The notes under the pieces are model-generated. The model was not told where the DNA came from, did no database searches, and was given only the letters and a program-made list of their open reading frames with translations. This document shows, in pieces, positions 1 through 6,104 of a stretch of 13,684 nucleotides of DNA; positions within the stretch are counted from its first letter, which is position 1, and each line of letters opens with the position of its first letter. Both the position numbers and the translations under genes were made by a program. This DNA is from Bacteroidales bacterium (GTDB lineage Bacteria > Bacteroidota > Bacteroidia > Bacteroidales > Bacteroidaceae), in the NCBI GenBank assembly GCA_004555055.1, contig SFJN01000053.1:1-13684 (forward strand), given 5' to 3'.

Positions 1-84
1 CCAATAAACGGATTGGGGAAAATAGAAGGAACAAACAAAACGGATTCGGGAAAAACCATCGGTTGACGTCCCGAAATCCGGAGG

Positions 85-92
85 CAAATATA
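85..92 (-). promoter_or_regulatory. Probable Bacteroidetes-type -7 box reading leftward
   Basis: On the minus strand this reads TATATTTG, matching the TAnnTTTG -7 consensus used by the Bacteroidetes housekeeping sigma factor. A long A-rich tract lies upstream of it (positions 120-180), as is common for strong promoters. No convincing TTTG -33 element is present at 19-21 bases, so the match is partial. If real, it would drive a minus-strand gene beginning left of this window, with a leader of roughly 80 bases or more. Confidence 0.4.
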
Positions 93-197
93 CATAAAAT
101 ATGTAAACTGAGGGTCTTAAAATCGTTTTTATTCTACTTTTTTCATCTTTTCTTCATCTTTAATTTAAAAATATCGGCGTTTTCTATAAAAGGTGTA

Positions 198-356
198 TTA
201 TGCAACCCGGTCGCCAATCTCATTCCTTGCTAGGCTGTATGGCGATGCAACACCCTGTCCCTCCGTATCCTTACTTCCCGTTTCGGACATCGAATATGGG
301 GAACTGCCGCTAAACACAAAACTTTTTCTGTGAGGAAATTGGGAATACAAAGACAT
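198..356 (-). other. Doubtful 52-codon ORF, possibly part of a dispersed repeat
   Basis: An uninterrupted minus-strand reading frame runs from ATG at 354-356 to TAA at 198-200 and would encode 52 residues. The frame stays open further upstream, through the hairpin at 353-430, to a TGA in its distal arm. The product has repeated Pro-Tyr-Ser or Tyr-Ser motifs (SSPYSMSETG, ASPYSLARNE, and VPYSGH upstream of the ATG), no signal peptide and no known domain. The start codon lies in the end of the hairpin stem, which would hinder translation. I vaguely recall similar short 'hypothetical proteins' called from intergenic repeats in Prevotella, but cannot verify this here. A non-coding repeat is at least as likely as a real gene. 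Confidence 0.2.
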
Positions 357-430
357 CGGACTTCTTTGGCATAAACCTCCGTACTTCTGATGCCCAGAGT
401 ACGGAACTTTACCTCAAAGAAGTCCGATGT
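353..430. repeat. 78-nt near-perfect inverted repeat (large hairpin)
   Basis: The outer arms are 16 bp and perfect (ACATCGGACTTCTTTG at 353-368 against its complement at 415-430). Inside them are a four-base pairing (372-375 with 408-411) and an eight-base perfect inner stem (TCCGTACT at 378-385 with 398-405), leaving a 12-nt loop at 386-397. The internal loops are symmetrical. It lies about 100 bases downstream of the stop of the leucine-rich-repeat gene, so it could end that transcript, but no uninterrupted U-run follows on either strand. A miniature inverted-repeat element or a structured RNA are alternatives. Confidence 0.7.
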
Positions 431-529
431 TACGCAGGTACACTCGGGATGCGTTATTGAATCCGGCGACAGTCCCGGTTTTGCAATTCAATCAGCAGGA
501 TTTGTATTCTTTTCTTAATGGCGTTCGAA

Positions 530-1936
530 TTATTCCGACCATACCTTGATGCTGTCCTCCCCGAAGTTGACGATGAGGGTGGTGCGTTGCGGGATGTGGT
601 GGAAGAATGCGGTGCCGTCGATGCTGGTGGCGGTGGCAACCAAACGCCCTTCAGGGGTGAAGAGGCGCAAGGACGTACCGTCGGGGAGGCCGTCGACGGT
701 GAGGATTCCGTCCTGGGCTCTGCAGATGACGGCAGTGGTGGCAGTAGACGGGTCGACGCTGGTGGGCAGTTCACCTTCCTTGTAGAGATCACCCGCACAG
801 TTTGCCCAGCTGATGGTAACGGTAGTTGTATCTGAAGGGAGGATTTCCGAGGCTGACGCGACGGCCTTTACCAGGTAGCTTGCCAAAAGTTTGAGTTCCG
901 TGGTAGGGGAAGTTCCTTCGCCGTCATCGAGGGCTGTAATGGTATAGTTGACGTTTTCTTCAGCCGTGCAGTGCGAAAGGTTGGTGTCGGAATAGAACTG
1001 CAGGTTGCCGTTTTCGCAATAGATGTAGGGCTCTGCGCATTGGAGGGGAATGATTTCCTTCGCCTTGCGGTAGATGCTGTTGGTGGCGTAGCGTTCGAGA
1101 AAACTGTTCTGCACGTGAATCCGCGGCATATTCAGACTGTTGAAACTGTTGGAGTTCAGGTTCACGAGCCGTAAGGGAAGGAAGTAGACGTCGGTAAGTG
1201 CCGGACAGGAATTGAAGGTCTGGACATTGAGGGTCTTTACACTGGTTCCAAGTACTACCTTTTCGAGTTTCGGACAGTCGTAGAATGCTTGTGTGGCGAT
1301 TTCCTCCACCTTGTTTGGAATGGTAATCTCAACGAGTTCGTTGCATTGGTAGAAGGCCCTGTATCCGATTTCGCGCAAGGAGTCGGGTAGGGTAATCCTT
1401 TCCATGCTGCAACCATAGAAGGCTGATTCCAGAATCTTATGCAAGGTGTTGGGCAACGTGACGTTTTTCAATGCCTTGCAGGCGCAGAAGGCACTGATTC
1501 CTATCGAATCCACCGAGGAAGGAATATTCACATCGGTGAGGCTGGTGCAGCTGATGAACGTGGCGGTAGGGATGGTGGTGATGCCTTCGGGGAGTGTACA
1601 GGAAGTGAGAGACTTGCAACTGTTGAAGATGTAGGTACCAAGTGTGGTGACCGTGGATGGGAACACCACGGAGGTAAGTTGGTCGCAGGAGTAGAACGTA
1701 CGGCTGGCCACACCGGTGACGGTATAGTTCACATCTTCAACGGTGATGGATTCGGGGACTACGATGTCGCCGATGTATGCCTCGGCATTGGCACTGCTTC
1801 CCGTTGACTTGGCAGTCAGGGTTGCGGTGAGGGTCTCGGAGTTGAGGTTGTAGTACAGTCCGTCCACCTCCACATCGTAGGCCGAAGCCTCAAGCGCGGT
1901 GAGAAGGAGGACGAAAAAGGATAGAAGGTGTTTCAT
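530..1936 (-). CDS. Secreted BspA-type leucine-rich-repeat protein
   Basis: The predicted product has 468 residues. A signal peptide covers residues 1-19 (hydrophobic core LLSFFVLLLTAL, cleavage after ASA). About eight LRR_5/BspA-type repeats of 22-23 residues fill roughly residues 80-255. Each opens with F-x-x-C-x-x-L, followed by I/V-P and a turn. Residues 260-400 are a less repetitive linker. The last ~60 residues (ILTVDGLPDG, then GRLVATA, ending IKVWSE) resemble the beta-sandwich C-terminal domains used for type IX secretion, though the match is loose. Proteins of this family are surface-exposed or secreted and several bind host or matrix proteins; the ligand here is unknown. ATG at 1934-1936 is preferred over an in-frame GTG two codons upstream because the signal peptide then begins MKHLL. 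A terminator-like hairpin separates it from the GH92 gene upstream, so it is probably transcribed separately, but I see no clear promoter. Confidence 0.88.
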   Translation of the reverse strand: MKHLLSFFVLLLTALEASAYDVEVDGLYYNLNSETLTATLTAKSTGSSANAEAYIGDIVVPESITVEDVNYTVTGVASRTFYSCDQLTSVVFPSTVTTLGTYIFNSCKSLTSCTLPEGITTIPTATFISCTSLTDVNIPSSVDSIGISAFCACKALKNVTLPNTLHKILESAFYGCSMERITLPDSLREIGYRAFYQCNELVEITIPNKVEEIATQAFYDCPKLEKVVLGTSVKTLNVQTFNSCPALTDVYFLPLRLVNLNSNSFNSLNMPRIHVQNSFLERYATNSIYRKAKEIIPLQCAEPYIYCENGNLQFYSDTNLSHCTAEENVNYTITALDDGEGTSPTTELKLLASYLVKAVASASEILPSDTTTVTISWANCAGDLYKEGELPTSVDPSTATTAVICRAQDGILTVDGLPDGTSLRLFTPEGRLVATATSIDGTAFFHHIPQRTTLIVNFGEDSIKVWSE

Positions 1937-1963
1937 AATCACATTATAGGAGGAAGGAAAGAA

Positions 1964-2021
1964 GTTTCGGGAATCCGGGAAACTGCCGGGTATTGCATCA
2001 TGTCTTCCGGATTCCTGAAAC
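1964..2021 (-). terminator. Terminator hairpin after the GH92 gene
   Basis: GTTTCGGGAATCCGG at 1964-1978 pairs with CCGGATTCCTGAAAC at 2007-2021. This gives a 15-bp stem with a single G-A difference, read as a G-U pair in one orientation, and a loop of about 28 bases. It begins 21 bases beyond the GH92 stop in the direction of transcription, and a pyrimidine-rich tract (TTCTTTCCTTCC) follows on the minus strand. The position and the T-rich tail fit an intrinsic terminator, although the loop is long. Confidence 0.6.
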
Positions 2022-2041
2022 CTGGCATCATGAGCGTGCCG

Positions 2042-4285
2042 TCACATCTTGCCGAGACGGAGCTTGAAGCCACCGTTCCGGAGAAGGTCCTGATGGGAAA
2101 TCCTGAAGGACTTGTAGGGGCGTCCGCCTACGGTGATGCCCTTGATGCGGGTGTTGTCGGCCGCTCCCGGAGCTTCGATGACGAGATGGTCGTGCCCGTT
2201 GACAGGTTGTTCGAGGCGGATGGTGACCTTGTCGAAGACAGGCGTGGTGATGGTATAGGATGCGTCGGCAGGATTGTCGGGATAGATGCCCATCATGCTG
2301 AACACTGCCCATGCGCTCATGGTGCCGGTGTCGTCGTTGCCGGGGATGCCGTTGGGGGCATTGTGGAAATAGCGGTCGAGGCACTGGCGGGTGAGGAGCT
2401 GCGTGCGCCATTCTTCGCCCTTGAAATAGCTGAAGAGGTAGGGGTAGGCAATGTCGGGCTCGTTTGCCGGGTCGTAGTTGCCGTCGTCGAAGATGCGCTG
2501 GAGTTTGCTGACGAAGGGTTTTGCACCACCCATCAGACGGGCAAGGCCCTTGACATCGTGGGGCACGTAGAAGGTGTAGTTCCAGGCATTGCCCTCGTGG
2601 AACCCGGGACTTGGTTCAAAGTTCTCACCCTGTTTGGGATTGAAGGGGGTCAGGAACTTTCCGTCGGGGGTGATGGGGCGCAGGGTGCCGAAGTCCTTGC
2701 AGAAATAGTGGCGGTATCCCATGGAACGTTCGTAGTAGCGTCGTTGTGCTTCTGTATCCCCGATGGCCTCACCGGCAAAGCGGCTGAGGGCATAGTCGGC
2801 GATGTAGTATTCCAGGGCATGGCTTACGCTGTTGTCGAATTCGCTTTCAAGGGGGCAGTATCCGCGCTTGAGGTATTCGTCGTTGTCGGGGCGCAGCGGG
2901 TTGTCCTTGCCGGGAGTGTCGGCACCGCGTCGCATGGCTTCATAGGCCAGTTTGACGTCAAAGTCGCGTAGGCCTTTGGCCCAGGTGTCGTAGATGACGG
3001 GAATGGCAGGGTCGCCCTCCATGGTGAAGGTTTCGCGGCCGAAGAGTTCCCATTTGGGGAGCCATCCGCTCTCGCGGTACATGTCGAGCATGGTGCGTAC
3101 CATGTCGAGCTGGCGGCTGGGGAAGAGCAGGGTGTTGAGCTGGTGCGTGCAACGGTAGGTGTCCCAAAGGCTGAAGACGGTGTAGCGGTTGTGGTTCGTC
3201 TGCAGTATTTCTTCGCCTTCCATGGCAGGGTATTGTCCGTTCACATCCTGTAGGATGTTGGGATGAATCTGCAGGTGATAGAGGGCGGTATAGAAAATGG
3301 TGCGCTGGTCTTCGGTGCCGCCTTCAACGGTTACGGTAGAGAGTGCCTGCTCCCACGCCTTCTGGGCCTGGAGTGCGATGTCGTCGAAGTGCGTACCGGC
3401 GGGCTGTTCGGCATCAAGGTTTTCGCGGGCGTTGGCGATGCTGACGAAGCTGACTCCCATCCTTACCTCCACCTCTTCACCCTCGGCGCAGTCGAAGGTC
3501 CAGTAGGCACCGATGTCATCGCCGCCGAGGTCGCGGCGGTAGTTCTTGTAGAGTTTGTATTTTCCGGCTTCGGGGTTCCATTCCTTCTCCACTCCGTAGG
3601 CGTCGCGCTGGAGTTTCCAGAATCCGCGACTTTGGGGTTTCTTGCTCACACGGAGCACGAAGTAGCAGGGATACCAAGCATGGGGGCTGTTGTAGCAGAA
3701 ACCTCCAAGCATCTTTTGGCCTTCGACCTCGCAGTCGTTGACATAGCGTACGAAGGCGCCGCTCTCGTTGGTGAGGCCTTCGCCGAGGTTGAGGAGTATG
3801 TTGCCCTGGCCTTTGGGATAGACAAAGCGTGCGATGGAGGTGCGTAGGGTGGCACTCACTTCGGTCTTGATACCATACTTCGTCAGACGGTTGGAGTAGC
3901 GTCCGGGTGTGGCCTTCTCGTCGCTGTAGGTGGAGCCGTAGTTGTGATAGTCGACGTCGAGTTCGCCGCTGGTAGGCATGAGCAGCAGGCTTGAGAGGTC
4001 GGGGCATCCCACGCCGCTGAGGTTGACGTGGCTGTAGCCGGTGAAGAAGGAGTTGGTCTCTTCGTAGGGTGTGGACCACCAACGGGCGTCTTTGTCAAAA
4101 GCGTTGAGGTCGCTGCCCATGACGTTGAAGGGGACAACGCTCATCAGTCCGGCGGGCATTACGGCGCCGGGGTTGCAGGTGCCGAAGTTGGTGGTGCCGA
4201 TGAACGGGTTGACGTAGTCGACGGGCGACTTCTGGGCATGGAGCAGTGCGGGCAACAGGGCCAGGAGTAAAAGCAGGCGTTTCAT
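2042..4285 (-). CDS. Secreted glycoside hydrolase family 92 (alpha-mannosidase-type)
   Basis: The predicted product has 747 residues, a normal length for GH92. A signal peptide covers residues 1-17 (MKRLLLLLALLPALLHA), so the enzyme acts in the periplasm or outside the cell. The mature protein starts with the family hallmark VDYVNPFIGT (22-31). Further family motifs are SLWDTYRCTH (372-381), GWLPKWEL (407-414), FHEGNAWNY (562-570), NEPDIAYPYLFSY (608-620) and GNDDTGTMSAW (649-659). GH92 enzymes are calcium-dependent inverting exo-alpha-mannosidases that trim N-glycans or yeast mannan. E564 matches the position of the catalytic acid in characterised members, and D651/D652 match the acidic pair of the base region; this mapping is from memory. 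The usual GNEPS/H and GQMSAW wordings are altered, so linkage specificity cannot be read off. No SusC/SusD partners are in the window. The gene starts 87 bases after rsgA without a visible promoter, so it may be read through from it. Confidence 0.92.
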   Translation of the reverse strand: MKRLLLLLALLPALLHAQKSPVDYVNPFIGTTNFGTCNPGAVMPAGLMSVVPFNVMGSDLNAFDKDARWWSTPYEETNSFFTGYSHVNLSGVGCPDLSSLLLMPTSGELDVDYHNYGSTYSDEKATPGRYSNRLTKYGIKTEVSATLRTSIARFVYPKGQGNILLNLGEGLTNESGAFVRYVNDCEVEGQKMLGGFCYNSPHAWYPCYFVLRVSKKPQSRGFWKLQRDAYGVEKEWNPEAGKYKLYKNYRRDLGGDDIGAYWTFDCAEGEEVEVRMGVSFVSIANARENLDAEQPAGTHFDDIALQAQKAWEQALSTVTVEGGTEDQRTIFYTALYHLQIHPNILQDVNGQYPAMEGEEILQTNHNRYTVFSLWDTYRCTHQLNTLLFPSRQLDMVRTMLDMYRESGWLPKWELFGRETFTMEGDPAIPVIYDTWAKGLRDFDVKLAYEAMRRGADTPGKDNPLRPDNDEYLKRGYCPLESEFDNSVSHALEYYIADYALSRFAGEAIGDTEAQRRYYERSMGYRHYFCKDFGTLRPITPDGKFLTPFNPKQGENFEPSPGFHEGNAWNYTFYVPHDVKGLARLMGGAKPFVSKLQRIFDDGNYDPANEPDIAYPYLFSYFKGEEWRTQLLTRQCLDRYFHNAPNGIPGNDDTGTMSAWAVFSMMGIYPDNPADASYTITTPVFDKVTIRLEQPVNGHDHLVIEAPGAADNTRIKGITVGGRPYKSFRISHQDLLRNGGFKLRLGKM

Positions 4286-4372
4286 GGTTGTGGGGTGTTC
4301 GGGTAAAAGCGGGTGAAGTGTGTTGGGCTTGGTGCCTGTCAGGGCTGCGTTCGGGAGCGAGGGTGTGGTGTA

Positions 4373-5296
4373 TCAGTCGTCGCCACGGTATTTCCCCTCG
4401 TCCTTGTCGTTGAGCATGGAGAGGTACGACTGGTACCTTGACGGTGCAATCTGATGTGTTTCGATGGCTTGCAGTACGGCACATCCCGGCTCGTGGGTAT
4501 GGGTGCAGTTATCGAAGCGGCATTGCCGTCCGGTCTCGAAGATTTCGCGGAAATAATGGGCAATCTCTTCAGGTTCCATATCGAAGGTACCGAAGCCTTT
4601 GATGCCGGGAATGTCGATGACGCTTCCCCCTTCAGGCAGGTCGTAGAGGGCGGAAAACGTGGTGGTGTGCATACCTGTGCCGTGGGCTTCGGAAATTTCA
4701 GCTGTGCGGATGTTGAGACCGGGAATGAGGCGGTTGATCAGTGTGCTTTTCCCCACACCGCTGTGTCCGGCAAGGAGTGTGACCTTTCCCAGCATCTGTG
4801 CCTTGAGGGCTTCGATGCCCGACCCTTGGGCGGCGGAGATGTGGAGCACCTCGTATCCGATATGGGTGTAGAGCAGGGTCAGGTAGTCGACGGTATCCCG
4901 CTCTTCGGGACTGAGGTCGTCGGTCTTGTTGAAGACGATGACGACGGGTACGCTGTAGGCTTCGGCACTGGCAAGGAAGCGGTCGATGAAGGTGGTGGAG
5001 GTTTCCGGGCGTGCTACGGTGACTATCAGCAATGCCACATCGATGTTTGCGGCAAGGATGTGGCTCTGTTTCGAGAGGTTCGACGCTTTGCGGATGATGT
5101 AGTTGCGCCGAGGGTCGATGGCGGTAATCCATTCGCCGTCGTCGCGTACGGTGACACCGTCGCCTACCGCCACGGGGTTGGTGGTGCGGATGCCTTTAAG
5201 GCGGAAATTGCCCTTTACGCGGCATTCCACCATCTGTCCGTCATCGGTGCGGACGATGTAGCTGCAGCCGGTGTTTCTTACTACGGTGCCGTGCAT
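4373..5296 (-). CDS. rsgA: Ribosome small-subunit GTPase RsgA
   Basis: The predicted product has 307 residues, full length for the family. RsgA (YjeQ) is a circularly permuted GTPase that assists late maturation of the 30S ribosomal subunit in the cytoplasm. An N-terminal OB-fold spans about residues 1-65. The GTPase motifs follow in the permuted order: G4 NKTD at 123-126, G1 GHSGVGKST at 177-185, G2 in GMHTTTF at 208-214, and G3 DIPG at 228-231. The C-terminal zinc-binding motif C-x4-C-x-H-x5-C is intact (C259, C264, H266, C272). The start MHGTVVRNTG agrees with Bacteroidales homologues as I remember them. It lies downstream of frr, separated by a 142-base structured spacer; both products act on ribosomes and the pairing is common in Bacteroidales. 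Confidence 0.96.
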   Translation of the reverse strand: MHGTVVRNTGCSYIVRTDDGQMVECRVKGNFRLKGIRTTNPVAVGDGVTVRDDGEWITAIDPRRNYIIRKASNLSKQSHILAANIDVALLIVTVARPETSTTFIDRFLASAEAYSVPVVIVFNKTDDLSPEERDTVDYLTLLYTHIGYEVLHISAAQGSGIEALKAQMLGKVTLLAGHSGVGKSTLINRLIPGLNIRTAEISEAHGTGMHTTTFSALYDLPEGGSVIDIPGIKGFGTFDMEPEEIAHYFREIFETGRQCRFDNCTHTHEPGCAVLQAIETHQIAPSRYQSYLSMLNDKDEGKYRGDD

Positions 5297-5368
5297 GTGA
5301 AGGAATCGGGATGTGTAGGGGGGAGGGGATAGGGTCCGGACGTTCCGGGCCGATGGGGAAATGAACGA

Positions 5369-5425
5369 AATTTCCCGCCTTCGGGCGAGTGGAAAGTCTC
5401 ACCTTCGGGCGGGCTGTTGGAAATT
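5369..5425 (-). terminator. Nested hairpin in the frr-rsgA spacer
   Basis: On the plus strand AATTT (5369-5373) and CCCGCC (5374-5379) pair with AAATT (5421-5425) and GGCGGG (5408-5413), with a 7-base bulge on one side. Within the loop, the 10-base word CGCCCGAAGG (minus strand) occurs twice, and one copy can form its own tight hairpin CGCC-CGAA-GGCG (5376-5387). In the frr transcript the structure is followed by AAAUUUCGUUCAUUU. It could be a partial terminator or attenuator that sets the ratio of frr to rsgA, or an RNA-stability element. No experiment-like evidence is available here. Confidence 0.4.
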
Positions 5426-5438
5426 AGGCTGGTGAGGA

Positions 5439-5999
5439 CTATACGGTCATGATTTCCTTGCTCTTGGCGGCAAGGAGTGCTTCGACGTCCTTGACCTTCT
5501 TGTCGTGGATTTTCTGAAGTTCAGCCTCTGCGTCCTTCTCCACATCTTCGGGAACGCCGTCCTTTACGCTCTTCTTGAGTTTTTCGATGCCTTCGCGGCG
5601 TGCGTTGCGGATGGCAATCTTGGTCTCTTCGCCTTCCTGGTTGCACTGTTTGGTGAGTGCGCGGCGGCGTTCTTCGGTAAGAGGTGGAATAGCCAGACGG
5701 ATGACTTCACCGTTGTTTTCGGGCATGATGCCGATGGTGCTGTCGATGAGTGCCTTCTCGATGACGCGGAACATAGACTTGTCCCAGGGCTTGATGGCAA
5801 TGGTGCGTGCATCGGGAGTGGTGATGGCTGCACAGTTGTTGATGGGAACCATCGAGCCGTAACTGTTCACACGGATAGGGTCAAGGATGTGTATGTTGGC
5901 CTTGCCGGCGCGGATGTGGCCAAGAGTTTCTTCGAGGTGCATGACGCTCATGTCCATGCGTTCTTCGCAGTCGGAGAGGAGTTGCTTGACGTCTAACAT
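5439..5999 (-). CDS. frr: Ribosome recycling factor
   Basis: The predicted product has 186 residues, the usual length. RRF acts in the cytoplasm with EF-G to split post-termination ribosomes. The sequence shows the family pattern: an N-terminal helix (ERMDMSVMHLEETLGHIRAGKAN), the central beta domain from about residue 32 to 103 (DPIRVNSYGSMVPINN, then AIKPWDKSMF, IAIPPLTEERR-like IRLAIPPLTEERR), and two long C-terminal helices (RALTKQCNQEGEETKIAIRNARRE). The start ATG at 5997-5999 is preceded by an A/T-rich TTTAAAA stretch rather than a Shine-Dalgarno sequence, typical for this phylum. A -7 promoter box lies about 80 bases upstream, just after priA ends. Many Bacteroidales carry frr next to rsgA, as here. 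Confidence 0.97.
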   Translation of the reverse strand: MLDVKQLLSDCEERMDMSVMHLEETLGHIRAGKANIHILDPIRVNSYGSMVPINNCAAITTPDARTIAIKPWDKSMFRVIEKALIDSTIGIMPENNGEVIRLAIPPLTEERRRALTKQCNQEGEETKIAIRNARREGIEKLKKSVKDGVPEDVEKDAEAELQKIHDKKVKDVEALLAAKSKEIMTV

Positions 6000-6079
6000 A
6001 GGTTTTAAAGGTATGATGTAGGTTTATTGTTTGTGCTTGTTATCACCACTTGGGGATATCGGAAAATTCTTTCACGTTG

Positions 6080-6087
6080 CAAATATA
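6080..6087 (-). promoter_or_regulatory. Probable -7 promoter box for frr
   Basis: On the minus strand this reads TATATTTG, a full match to the Bacteroidetes TAnnTTTG -7 element. It lies 81-88 bases upstream of the frr start codon and 18 bases past the priA stop, so the promoter region overlaps the 3' end of priA. A TTTTGG sequence is present upstream but only about 12 bases away, too close for a standard -33 element. I regard the -7 match and its intergenic position as supportive but not conclusive. Confidence 0.5.
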
Positions 6088-6104
6088 CGTGATAATTTCC
6101 AAAA

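Larger units (their letters stand above)
1..529. other. Gene-poor intergenic stretch at the left edge
   Basis: No recognisable protein-coding gene lies in these 529 bases. Positions 120-180 are very A+T rich, unlike the G+C-rich genes to the right. The stretch contains a probable minus-strand promoter near 85-92, a doubtful 52-codon minus-strand ORF at 198-356, and a 78-nt inverted-repeat structure at 353-430. These last two adjoin and may be one element. The remaining ~100 bases (431-529) lead to the stop codon of the leucine-rich-repeat gene and show nothing I can name. Confidence 0.6.

Noticed and set aside
201..258. Two copies of ATGCAAC about 45 bases apart
   Set aside because: The repeat is only seven bases with loosely similar flanks, too short to support a direct-repeat or attachment-site call.
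1928..2971. A 347-codon plus-strand open frame opposite the GH92 gene
   Set aside because: It is a shadow of the GH92 codons. The Val/Gly/Ala-rich product has no recognisable motif.
4454..5332. A 292-codon plus-strand open frame opposite rsgA
   Set aside because: It mirrors rsgA almost end to end, while rsgA carries all GTPase and zinc motifs.
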